From JAGIBJ01 sp047604965 (lineage in GTDB: Bacteria; Actinomycetota; Thermoleophilia; Solirubrobacterales; Solirubrobacteraceae): DNA of 20,669 nucleotides. The notes under the pieces were generated by a model. The model ran no database searches, was not told where the DNA came from, and worked only from the letters and a program-made list of their open reading frames with translations. This document shows, piece by piece, positions 1-8,306 of this stretch (positions within the stretch are counted from its first letter, which is position 1; each line of letters begins with the position of its first letter). The stretch spans positions 1-20,669 of the forward strand of contig JASGGQ010000039.1 of assembly GCA_047604965.1 (NCBI GenBank), read 5' to 3'. Both the position numbers and the translations under genes were made by a program.

Positions 1-142
1 CCGGCTCTCCCCGACGATGGAGGAGGGCACCGTCGACTTATCGGTTTCGATTTCCGCGATCTCCTGGCCTTGATCGACGACCTGTCCGTCCTCGATCAAC
101 CACGAGACGACAGTGCCCTCCTCCATCGTCGGGGAGAGCCGG
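1..142. repeat. 30-bp perfect inverted repeat at the contig end (bases 1-30 and 113-142)
   Basis: Bases 1-30 are the exact reverse complement of bases 113-142, and partial similarity continues a few bases further. The right arm is the genuine coding sequence for the lipoyl-domain start (PRLSPTMEEGT). The left arm, read in the gene's direction, gives nonsense in place of the conserved continuation after ETDK. A terminal fold-back, from a chimeric read or an assembly graph end, is the simplest explanation. Confidence 0.85.
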
Positions 143-165
143 GGCATGACGAGTTCCACGGCCAC
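1..165 (-). CDS. 2-oxoacid dehydrogenase E2 (dihydrolipoamide acyltransferase), N-terminal lipoyl domain, truncated by window edge
   Basis: The 55 readable residues form the start of a biotinyl/lipoyl domain. The MPRLSPTMEEGT strand opens it, and ETDKST (residues 40-45) carries the lysine (K43) that would be lipoylated and swing acyl groups between E1, E2 and E3. I chose GTG at 165, which gives MAVELVMPRLSP, a typical E2 N-terminus, lying 32 bp downstream of the E1-beta stop. The last readable codons (bases 1-30) are not plausible E2 sequence: they are an exact inverted copy of bases 113-142, so the real gene is probably reliable only from about base 31 upward. With E1-alpha and E1-beta immediately upstream on the same strand, this is the third gene of a 2-oxoacid dehydrogenase operon. 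The family call is firm; the substrate (pyruvate or branched-chain) cannot be read from this fragment. Confidence 0.85.
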   Translation of the reverse strand, partial: MAVELVMPRLSPTMEEGTVVSWLIEDGQVVDQGQEIAEIETDKSTVPSSIVGESR

Positions 166-197
166 GGCCCTGGACCTTACCCCGCGCGGCCCCGGCG

Positions 198-1187
198 CTA
201 CTTCCGGTAGAGCGCGCGCAGTGCCGCCTGCGCCACCTCGCGCCCATCGCTGCGCGCGGCGCGCTCCAACACGCGCGAGTAGCCAGTCGGTGCGTCGGCA
301 CCGCTGACGCGCAGCACGGCGCTGTCGAGATCGTCGAATGCGTGCTCTTGCACGAGCGCCGCGATGCTGGCCGCGACGCCCGCCTGCGGCCAGCCATCTT
401 CGACGATCACCAGCCGGTTCGTGCGGCGCACCGACGCGACGATCCCATCGAGATCCAGTGGGCGCAGCGAACGCAGGTCGAGCACTTCCGCTGAGACGCC
501 GTGCTCGCGTTCGAGCAGGTCGGCCGCTTCGAGTGCCGTGCGTGCCGCCCGCGAGATCCCCAGCAGCGTGAGGTCGCGTCCTTCGCGGCGCACCGCGAGC
601 TGCCCGAGCGGCGTCACCTGATCGGCGTCCTCCGCGACTTCGCCGGTCACGCCGTACAGCTCCTGGTGTTCGAGCACGACGACCGGAGCGTCGCTGCGGA
701 TCGCCGCCTTCAGCAGACCCTTCGCATCGGCCGGCGTTGACGGCGCGACGACCTGAAGCCCGGGGATCGTCAACAGCAGCGCCTCCAGGTGGTGCGCGTG
801 CGTGGGGCCGAGCTGGTGTCCGCCGCCCTGCACGGTGCGGATCACGAGCGGGACCCGCAGCGCGCCACCGCTCGCCCAGCCGAGCTGCGCGACGTTGACG
901 AGCAGCTGGTCGAATGTCCGCAGTAGCGCGGTGACCGTCATCACTTCTACCACCGGCCGCAGGCCGACGAGCGCCGCACCGACGCCAACGCCAACGATCG
1001 CCTGCTCGGCGCAGGGTGTGTCACGAACCCGCCGGTCGCCGTACTCCTCCAGCAGCCCTTCGGTGACGTGAAACGGGCCGTTGAAGGCGCCGATGTCCTC
1101 CCCGATAAGGAGTACCCGTTCGTCGCGGTCGAGTTCCTCGCGCAGTGCTGCGCGCAGCGCCTCGCGGTAGGTCAGCGTGGTGCTCAT
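198..1187 (-). CDS. pdhB: 2-oxoacid (probably pyruvate) dehydrogenase E1 component, beta subunit
   Basis: This 329-residue protein has the usual length for an E1-beta subunit, which with E1-alpha decarboxylates a 2-oxoacid using thiamine diphosphate and reductively acylates the E2 lipoyl group. It shows the family landmarks: LIGEDIGAFNGPFHVTEGL near residues 27-45, the DTPCAE segment at 56-61, FDQLLVN at 92-98, the conserved loop histidine in GPTHAHH (H130), VVAPSTPADAKGLLKAAIR, and EDGWPQAGV near the C-terminus. The DAKGLLKAAIR...VVVLEHQELYGV segment most resembles pyruvate dehydrogenase E1-beta. The start is ATG at 1187, overlapping the E1-alpha stop as ATGA, so the two subunits are translationally coupled; an upstream extension of the frame would run antisense-like through E1-alpha and is rejected. 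Substrate assignment is inferred from similarity only. Confidence 0.92.
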   Translation of the reverse strand: MSTTLTYREALRAALREELDRDERVLLIGEDIGAFNGPFHVTEGLLEEYGDRRVRDTPCAEQAIVGVGVGAALVGLRPVVEVMTVTALLRTFDQLLVNVAQLGWASGGALRVPLVIRTVQGGGHQLGPTHAHHLEALLLTIPGLQVVAPSTPADAKGLLKAAIRSDAPVVVLEHQELYGVTGEVAEDADQVTPLGQLAVRREGRDLTLLGISRAARTALEAADLLEREHGVSAEVLDLRSLRPLDLDGIVASVRRTNRLVIVEDGWPQAGVAASIAALVQEHAFDDLDSAVLRVSGADAPTGYSRVLERAARSDGREVAQAALRALYRK

Positions 1188-2272
1188 CGCGCCGCTTGCC
1201 TTGGATGCGGCGCCGCTTCGCCACGGGTCGTGGTGCCGCGCGCATCGACAGCGAGCCAGCCGCCGAGTTGATCGTCGGCGGTCAGCGCGTCGTACAGCGA
1301 TCCGGGTTCCGGGTGCGCCGAACGGCCCGCCCAGCTGACGGCCTGTTCGACTGCCGCGTTGACCGCCAGCTGAAGGCGCGCACGCTCGGCGCTGTCGAGC
1401 AGGCCAACTTCGACGAGTCGCTCGCCGAAGGTCGCGAGCGGGTCGCGCGCCTTCCATGCGGCGATCGTGTCGCGGTCGCCGGCCGGGCGCGGATCGGCCA
1501 TCGACGGTGTCGGCGCGCGATGGACGACCGCTTGCACGAGCACCGGCCGCCGCTCGGTGCGCGCGATCACCGTCGCTTCCCCGCAGATTGCGTGCGCATC
1601 GACGACATCCATCCCGTTGCAGACGAGTGCTTTGACGCCGTGCCCTTCGGCTTTGCGGGCGAGGGCCCCGATCGCGGCGTCGGCGTGCTGCGCGGAGCGG
1701 TGTCCGCGACGGTCGTGCGCGACGACCAGCACCAGCGGCAGGTTCCACATCGCGGCGAGGTCGATCGTTTCCGCGAAGCTGCCGTTGCTGCCGGCGCCAT
1801 CGCCGAGCAGCGCCATCGTGACCTCCGCGCGCCCCTGATGCGTCGACGCCAGGGCGACCCCGGCGGCAACGGGCAGATGCGCGCCAACGAGGCCGTAGCC
1901 GCCGAGGAAGCGCCGCTGCGGGTCGACGAGCTGCATCGCGCCGCCGCGACCGCCGTTCGTCCCGCCGGCGCGGCCCATCAGCTCTGCCATCGCGCGGGAT
2001 GGCTCGGTACCGCGTGCGAGCGCCAACGCATGCGAGCGCCAGGTCGAGAGCAGCCAGTCGCGATCTTCGAGCGCGCGCGTGGCGCCGACGATCAGCGCTT
2101 CCTCACCGATCGCGAGATGCAAAAAGCCGCCGATTTTCCCGGCGGCGTGGAGTTCCCCGGCGCGCTCGTCAAAGCGCCGCACCAGTTGCATCGTGCCGAG
2201 CCAGTCGCGGACCGTCGCCGGATCAGGCAGCGGGCGCATCCTGGCGCTGGTCACCGGTGCGTTGGGTTCCAC
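1184..2272 (-). CDS. pdhA: 2-oxoacid dehydrogenase E1 component, alpha subunit, with unusual thiamine-diphosphate motif
   Basis: This 362-residue protein has the E1-alpha architecture: MQLVRRFDERAGELH near residues 28-42, GEEALIVGATRAL, GGTNGGRGGAMQL, GGYGLVGAHLPVAAGVALA, and the GDG start of the TPP/Mg motif at residues 157-159. Two sites depart from the family. The motif normally ends in ENN, but here it ends AHD (residues 185-187). The usual RGHS TPP-loop sequence is RAPTPS (about 252-257), without the histidine. The reading frame is intact on both sides, so a frameshift does not explain this. Start: GTG at 2272, with TAGGGT ending six bases upstream and no Shine-Dalgarno sequence, consistent with a leaderless message. 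It is the first gene of the E1-alpha/E1-beta/E2 operon. It is either a diverged but functional subunit or one with altered chemistry. The symbol follows the pyruvate-type beta subunit and is tentative. Confidence 0.85.
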   Translation of the reverse strand: MEPNAPVTSARMRPLPDPATVRDWLGTMQLVRRFDERAGELHAAGKIGGFLHLAIGEEALIVGATRALEDRDWLLSTWRSHALALARGTEPSRAMAELMGRAGGTNGGRGGAMQLVDPQRRFLGGYGLVGAHLPVAAGVALASTHQGRAEVTMALLGDGAGSNGSFAETIDLAAMWNLPLVLVVAHDRRGHRSAQHADAAIGALARKAEGHGVKALVCNGMDVVDAHAICGEATVIARTERRPVLVQAVVHRAPTPSMADPRPAGDRDTIAAWKARDPLATFGERLVEVGLLDSAERARLQLAVNAAVEQAVSWAGRSAHPEPGSLYDALTADDQLGGWLAVDARGTTTRGEAAPHPRQAAR

Positions 2273-2278
2273 ACGCGA

Positions 2279-2284
2279 ACCCTA
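2279..2284 (-). promoter_or_regulatory. Candidate -10 box (TAGGGT) of the E1-alpha operon, leaderless spacing
   Basis: TAGGGT on the minus strand lies six bases before the GTG start of E1-alpha, the same TAnnnT-N6/7-start arrangement seen at six other genes in the window. No clear -35 element was found. Confidence 0.5.
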
Positions 2285-2427
2285 TCCAGCGCGGCGGGGA
2301 CCCCGACGTGCGCGCTCATACCTCACTCCGCCTGTGCGGGGTCATACGTGCGTCCGCTGGCGCGCGGCGCCGATCGCATAGGTGACGACCAGGATGGTGA
2401 ACGCCCCACCGAAGCGGCACCCACCCT

Positions 2428-2997
2428 ATGACTTCCCACAAGCTCTTCATCTCAGTCGGACTCGCTGCCGCAGCGGCGGGCGCCACCGTTCCGGCCAGCG
2501 CACTTGCCGATGTGACCGCGACGCAGGTCGTCAACGGCGGGTCGCTGGAATTCATCAACGGCACGCCAAGCGATGTGACCTTCGACGCGGTGACGCTCAA
2601 CGGGACCGACCAGTTTGCGACGCAGACGCAGAACTTCGACGTCTCCGATGCGAGCGGTTCAAACGCCGGCTGGAACATCACCGCTACCTCGACGACCTTC
2701 AAGACCGACAACGGCCACGAACTCGCAACCGACGCCACGACGATCCAGTCGGCTCCGGACTTGACGAATTTGACCGGCACGTTGCCGACCAACGTCGGGT
2801 CGTACCCCTTCACGCTGCCGGCTGCCGCGAGCGCGCCGACGGCCTCCAAAATGTTCATCGCGGACACGAACACCGGTATGGGTCAAAACCGGGTGACGCC
2901 GACCTGGCGGCTTGCAATTCCGGCTGCCACCTATGCGGGTGGTGCGACTCATCCATACACATCGACGTGGACCTTCACGTTGGTGACCGGTCCGTAA
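2428..2997 (+). CDS. Secreted WxL-domain-like cell-surface protein
   Basis: The 189-residue product begins with a signal peptide (MTSHKL, then an Ala-rich core, probable cleavage after ALA at about residue 27). The rest is a Thr/Ser/Asn-rich beta protein. It carries the two hallmarks of WxL domains: a W-x-L motif (WRL, residues 160-162) and a C-terminal YTSTWTFTLVTGP block, corresponding to the family Y-x3-TW-x-L signature. The GWNITATSTTF segment (81-91) matches GWKLTATSTLF in the second WxL-like protein of this window (18715-19281), so the two are paralogues of nearly equal length. In Firmicutes such domains bind peptidoglycan and assemble with DUF916/DUF3324 partners at the cell surface; the only partner seen here is 16 kb away. 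No clear Shine-Dalgarno sequence precedes the ATG. The last 23 bases overlap the convergent gene downstream. Ligand unknown. Confidence 0.75.
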   Translation: MTSHKLFISVGLAAAAAGATVPASALADVTATQVVNGGSLEFINGTPSDVTFDAVTLNGTDQFATQTQNFDVSDASGSNAGWNITATSTTFKTDNGHELATDATTIQSAPDLTNLTGTLPTNVGSYPFTLPAAASAPTASKMFIADTNTGMGQNRVTPTWRLAIPAATYAGGATHPYTSTWTFTLVTGP

Positions 2998-3574
2998 GGT
3001 CGAGTAGCGACGGACCATCGAGCAGCCGGTTGCCGATCCGCAGCGCCGGTACCCGCGTCACGCCGGCCGCGAGGGCTGCGCGCGTGGCGGCGTCGGCGTC
3101 GGCTGCTGGCCGGCTGCGGGTGAGTGCCTGCTCGACGGCGCGCGGATGGATTTCTGCCGCAGCCGCCGCGAGCGTGAGCGTGTCGCGTGTGGCCGGGTCG
3201 CGGCCGCCCGCGTAGATTTGGCGAAAGAGCGCGAGCGAGAAGGCGGCGACCTTGCCAATGGATTTCGCGAAGGTCGCGACCGTGACCGCGTCGGCCGAGT
3301 CAAGGCCGGTGGTGAGCGGCGGCCAGGCGAACGGCAGCAGGCCGTGTGCGTCGCCGAGCCGCTCCAGCGCGGCGCGGCGCGCATCGTCGCCTGCGGCCAG
3401 TGGGCGGTGCTGCGGCAGCGCGGCGGCGTGGATTGGCGTCAGCTCCGGCGTTTGTTTCGCCAGCGCCGTCGCGAGCCGCTCCAGCGCGATGTAGCTCTCC
3501 GGGCTGGCGAAGTCGTAGTAGAACGCGACCTCGGGCGGCTCGCCGGGGTCGTGCAGGGAGCACTCCAAAGCCAT
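2975..3574 (-). CDS. DsbA / 2-hydroxychromene-2-carboxylate isomerase-type thioredoxin-fold protein
   Basis: The 199-residue protein starts its fold with VAFYYDFASPESYIALERL (residues 16-34), the pattern of the DsbA/HCCA-isomerase/kappa-GST superfamily, and has the conserved cis-proline segment RVPALRIGNRLLDG (174-187). The position that carries CxxC in disulfide oxidoreductases is SPES here, so a glutathione- or thiol-dependent isomerase or transferase role fits better than disulfide exchange. No signal peptide is visible, so it is probably cytoplasmic. It is convergent with the WxL-like gene and shares its last 23 bases with it. The upstream side holds the two tandem hairpin repeats. The natural substrate cannot be deduced. 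Confidence 0.75.
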   Translation of the reverse strand: MALECSLHDPGEPPEVAFYYDFASPESYIALERLATALAKQTPELTPIHAAALPQHRPLAAGDDARRAALERLGDAHGLLPFAWPPLTTGLDSADAVTVATFAKSIGKVAAFSLALFRQIYAGGRDPATRDTLTLAAAAAEIHPRAVEQALTRSRPAADADAATRAALAAGVTRVPALRIGNRLLDGPSLLDLTDRSPT

Positions 3575-3631
3575 CGGCCATCCACGCTAGCGCCCACGGC
3601 GACCGGGCGGACTCGGAGCTACACGGACCCA

Positions 3632-3687
3632 ACCGGTCCCGCTCGCTCCGGGACGGACCCCCACCGGTCCCGCTCGCTCCGGGACGG
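3632..3687. repeat. Two perfect 25-bp direct repeats (period 31 bp), each folding into a hairpin
   Basis: The same 25-bp unit occurs at 3632-3656 and 3663-3687 without a mismatch. Each contains inverted arms GTCCCG and CGGGAC around a seven-base loop, giving stems at 3636-3654 and 3667-3685. They lie directly after the stop codon of the 87-aa membrane protein (minus strand) and before the thioredoxin-fold gene. Tandem transcription terminators or a small dispersed REP-like element are the best guesses. There is no U-tract. Confidence 0.7.
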
Positions 3688-3690
3688 CGT

Positions 3691-3954
3691 TCAGCGGTGC
3701 AGCATCGTCACGAGGCCGAGCGCGACGACCGCCAGGCACAGCGCCGCGCCGAGCACGCCGACGCCGCCCCACACCAGTGCCGCGCCACGCTGCCCGGCGC
3801 GCCGCGCGGTCGCCGCGTCGATCAAGCCGCGCAGCGCGAGGGAGAAGAGCACCGCGATCCCGATGCCCGCCACCAGGCCGTAGCCGATCACCGACATCAC
3901 ATCGCTCCACAGCGAGGCGTCGGCTGAGCCTGCGGAGGCGAAGACCAAACTCAT
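3691..3954 (-). CDS. Small two-helix membrane protein at the end of the PiT operon
   Basis: This 87-residue protein has two hydrophobic helices, about residues 20-42 and 59-84, separated by a short loop with RRAGQR. ATG at 3954 overlaps the PiT stop codon as ATGA, so it is translationally coupled to the phosphate transporter. I do not recognise a family. Position suggests an accessory subunit or a small membrane protein linked to phosphate uptake, but nothing in the sequence proves that. The frame extends upstream without a stop through the PiT gene, which is why the coupled ATG rather than a longer form is chosen. Confidence 0.65.
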   Translation of the reverse strand: MSLVFASAGSADASLWSDVMSVIGYGLVAGIGIAVLFSLALRGLIDAATARRAGQRGAALVWGGVGVLGAALCLAVVALGLVTMLHR

Positions 3955-5054
3955 GCCGGCTCCGACGCGATCGGCGGCGGCGCCTGACGCGAACGCGCAA
4001 AGAGCGCGATCGCCGCCAACAAGATCAGGCAGACGACGACCGGACCGGTAGTGCCGCCGCCGGCCGCCGCCGAGATGCCGTACGCGGCGGCGCCGGTCAG
4101 TCCGGCCGCCGGAATCGTCAACACCCAAGCGATCGCCATGTTCCCCGCCACGCCCCACTTGACCGCCGAAAGGCGCTTGGCCGCCCCGGCCCCGACGACA
4201 CCGCCGGAGATCACATGCGTCGTCGAGAGCGGAAAGCCGACATGCGTCGCCGCGAGGATCACCGCCGCGCCGGAACCTTGCGCGGTAAAGCCCTGCGCCG
4301 CATCCATCTTGATGATCTTGCTGCCCATCGTGCGAATGATCCGCCAGCCACCCGAATAGGTGCCGAGCGCGATCGCCGCCGCCGAGCAGACGATCACCCA
4401 GGTTGGGACGGTGGGGTTATCGGCCGGGAGGTTGCCATGCGCGACGAGCGCCAGCGTGATCACGCCCATCGTCTTCTGTGCGTCGTTGGTGCCATGCGCG
4501 AGCGCGAGCATCGAACCGGACGCAACCTGACCCAGCCGGAAGCCGCGCGCGACCGGGCCGGGCCGCAGCCCACCGACGATCCGGTACACGCAGAGAATCC
4601 CGGCCCCCGCCACCGCAAACGCGAGCACCGGCGCCACGAACGCCGGCAGCACGACCTTGCCAAGCAGCCCTTCGACATCGATCGCTGACGGGCCGACGGC
4701 AGCGAGCATCGCGCCGACGACGCCACCGATCAGCGCGTGGGAGGAACTCGACGGCAACCCGAACCACCACGTCAGCAGGTTCCACAGGATCGCGCCGACG
4801 AGCCCCGCGAACACGATTTGCAGCGTGATCAGATTGGTATCGACGAGGCCGCTGGCGATCGTCGCGGCGACCTTCAGCGAGAGGAACGCGCCGACGAAGT
4901 TCAGAACGGCGGCGAGCACGATCGCGAGTCGCGGCGGTAGCGCGCGCGTCGAGATTGAGGTGGCAACCACGTTCGCGGTGTCGTGGAAGCCGTTGGTGAA
5001 GTCAAAGAGCAGGGCCGCACCGACGACCAAGCCCAGCAGCAAATCGGAGGGCAT
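3951..5054 (-). CDS. pit: PiT-family inorganic phosphate transporter
   Basis: The 367-residue integral membrane protein belongs to the PiT family, low-affinity phosphate symporters driven by cation gradients. The two inverted signature repeats are present: GFHDTAN at residues 22-28 in the first half and GTNDAQKTMG at 188-197 in the second. GLPSSSSHALIGG (99-111) and GFPLSTTHVISGG (273-285) are the matching internal-repeat motifs. About ten hydrophobic helices are visible. ATG at 5054 lies three bases after the DUF47 stop, and its own stop overlaps the next ATG, so it is the middle gene of a three-gene operon. The phosphate specificity is family knowledge; some PiT proteins carry sulfate. Confidence 0.93.
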   Translation of the reverse strand: MPSDLLLGLVVGAALLFDFTNGFHDTANVVATSISTRALPPRLAIVLAAVLNFVGAFLSLKVAATIASGLVDTNLITLQIVFAGLVGAILWNLLTWWFGLPSSSSHALIGGVVGAMLAAVGPSAIDVEGLLGKVVLPAFVAPVLAFAVAGAGILCVYRIVGGLRPGPVARGFRLGQVASGSMLALAHGTNDAQKTMGVITLALVAHGNLPADNPTVPTWVIVCSAAAIALGTYSGGWRIIRTMGSKIIKMDAAQGFTAQGSGAAVILAATHVGFPLSTTHVISGGVVGAGAAKRLSAVKWGVAGNMAIAWVLTIPAAGLTGAAAYGISAAAGGGTTGPVVVCLILLAAIALFARSRQAPPPIASEPA

Positions 5055-5057
5055 CGG

Positions 5058-5684
5058 TCAGCGGTTCTTGATGATGATCCCCTCAAGGATGTTCGCGACC
5101 CGCTCGGTCGCGTCCACCGCTTCCTCTAGCCGCTCGAAGATGTCTTTCCAGCGGATCACGACCATCGGGTCGATGCCGCCGTCGAACAGACCGGCGATCG
5201 CCTGGCGCGAGAGCCGGTCGGCGTCGTTCTCCAGCCGGTTGACTTCGACGGTGTAGTGCCGCACGTCGCCGAAGGAACGCAGTCGCGGCATCGCCTTGAA
5301 GAGCGCCTTGGTGGCATCGACGAGGATCGCGCAAAGTGCAATCGCCTCCTCCATCGGCGCTTCGACCTTGTACAGCAGGATCAGGTCGGCCGTTTCGTCG
5401 ATCAGGTCGATGATGTCGTCGAGGTTGGAGGCCAGTTCGAGGATGTCCTCGCGCTCAAGTGGGGTGACGAAGGTCGCGCCGACCTGCTGGATGATGTCGT
5501 GCGTGATCCGGTCGGCCTCACTCTCCAGCGAGCCGATCTCCTTCGCGAGCACCGCCGAATCCGGAATCCCGTCGATGAACTGCTGCAACAGTTCGGCGGC
5601 CGTGACAGCGACCCGCGTCGATTCCTCAAAGAGATCGAAGTAGCGGGTGTCGCGGCCGGTGAAGATCTCGGTCAGGCGAGCCAT
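5058..5684 (-). CDS. DUF47-family (PhoU-like) phosphate transport regulator
   Basis: This all-helical 208-residue protein matches the DUF47/PhoU-like family that accompanies PiT transporters and is thought to tune them. Visible features are the opening ARLTEIFTGRDTRYFDLFEE, repeated acidic helices with E-D-x2-D patterns (EADRITHDI, NLDDIIDLIDE, RLENDADRLSRQ) that form metal clusters in PhoU-like proteins, and the C-terminal RWKDIFERLEEAVDATERVANI. I prefer ATG at 5684 over ATG at 5693: TACGAT lies seven bases before the former, matching the leaderless pattern in the window, and neither has a Shine-Dalgarno sequence. It heads the operon DUF47-PiT-87aa. Cytoplasmic; direct regulation of PiT is inferred from context. 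Confidence 0.9.
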   Translation of the reverse strand: MARLTEIFTGRDTRYFDLFEESTRVAVTAAELLQQFIDGIPDSAVLAKEIGSLESEADRITHDIIQQVGATFVTPLEREDILELASNLDDIIDLIDETADLILLYKVEAPMEEAIALCAILVDATKALFKAMPRLRSFGDVRHYTVEVNRLENDADRLSRQAIAGLFDGGIDPMVVIRWKDIFERLEEAVDATERVANILEGIIIKNR

Positions 5685-5691
5685 GGGCGGC

Positions 5692-5697
5692 ATCGTA
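5692..5697 (-). promoter_or_regulatory. Candidate -10 box (TACGAT) of the DUF47-PiT operon, leaderless spacing
   Basis: TACGAT on the minus strand ends seven bases before ATG 5684. It overlaps the alternative ATG at 5693, which would then lie inside the promoter and could not be the start. Confidence 0.5.
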
Positions 5698-5765
5698 AGC
5701 GTTCACCGGTCCGCTGCACCGTGTGCCTGCCCGGCTGCTGCTGCGCAGTGGCCGGGCAGAACAAG

Positions 5766-5778
5766 TGAATCGCATTCA
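5766..5778 (+). promoter_or_regulatory. Candidate operator GAATCnnRTTCA upstream of the GGDEF gene
   Basis: TGAATCGCATTCA is an interrupted palindrome (TGAAT / ATTCA) in the divergent region between the DUF47 operon and the GGDEF gene. Its core is identical, on the opposite strand, to the site before the RelE-type antitoxin (20099-20110), and it resembles three further intergenic sites. Confidence 0.45.
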
Positions 5779-5816
5779 TTTCTCAGGGTTCGCGTGTTGC
5801 GGCCGATGTTTCGGGA

Positions 5817-8012
<2,196 letters not shown>

Positions 8013-8081
8013 GCGTGCGTCAAGAAGGGTTGTTGCGGCGCCGGCCCAGGTGTACCTTCGGGTTGTCCCATAAATGAGACG

Positions 8082-8100
8082 CCGATCACACAACGATCGG
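8082..8100. other. Small hairpin between the GGDEF and CorA genes
   Basis: CCGATC and GATCGG form a six-base-pair stem with a seven-base loop. An alternative pairing, CACAC with GTGTG, would use the same bases. The region 8013-8140 otherwise shows no recognisable riboswitch or RNA gene. It could be a weak terminator or a 5'-leader structure. Confidence 0.3.
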
Positions 8101-8140
8101 TGTGTCGCTCCACCGGCTTCCCCCAGCCGAGGTGCCCCTC

Positions 8141-8278
8141 ATGCCGACCCCCGGTTCCCTGCTGCGCCTCCACGAAGGCGTACCCGTCAACGTGCGCCCG
8201 CGCGTTCAGCTTCGCCTCGCCTTCGCCGGCAACGTCGTGCCGTACCTGCGGCCGACCGTCGAACTGAAACACCGCTGA
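8141..8278 (+). CDS. Possible 45-aa hypothetical protein upstream of CorA
   Basis: ATG at 8141 is preceded by GAGGTG eight bases away, a good Shine-Dalgarno sequence, and is followed by 45 codons with strongly GC-biased third positions before TGA. The product begins MPTPGSLLRLHEG and is basic, with no membrane segment, signal or known motif. It ends 28 bases before the CorA start. I do not recognise it. It may be a genuine small protein, a translated leader, or chance; high genomic GC makes chance open frames common. Confidence 0.4.
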   Translation: MPTPGSLLRLHEGVPVNVRPRVQLRLAFAGNVVPYLRPTVELKHR

Positions 8279-8294
8279 CCGCTGGGGCGTCTCG

Positions 8295-8300
8295 TACGCT
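8295..8300 (+). promoter_or_regulatory. Candidate -10 box (TACGCT) of the CorA gene, leaderless spacing
   Basis: TACGCT ends six bases before the ATG at 8307, and no Shine-Dalgarno sequence precedes that ATG. The same hexamer with the same spacing occurs before the HNH gene. Confidence 0.45.
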
Positions 8301-8306
8301 CGCGGT

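Noticed and set aside
1188..1748. N-terminal extension of E1-beta upstream of ATG 1187
   Set aside because: It overlaps E1-alpha and is Arg-rich; the ATGA overlap and the MSTTLTYREAL start fit the family length.
2273..2427. A GAATCnnRTTCA site in front of the first WxL gene, to complete the proposed regulon
   Set aside because: I looked and found none on either strand, so this paralogue is not included in the regulon idea.
1145..2431. 428-codon plus-strand frame opposite E1-alpha
   Set aside because: It is a shadow of E1-alpha, whose motifs on the minus strand are unmistakable.
3632..3687. CRISPR array
   Set aside because: Only two repeats, a six-base spacer and no cas genes; the units are self-complementary hairpins.
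8013..8306. Magnesium riboswitch upstream of corA
   Set aside because: I could not find the conserved cores of the known Mg2+ riboswitches; corA seems leaderless.
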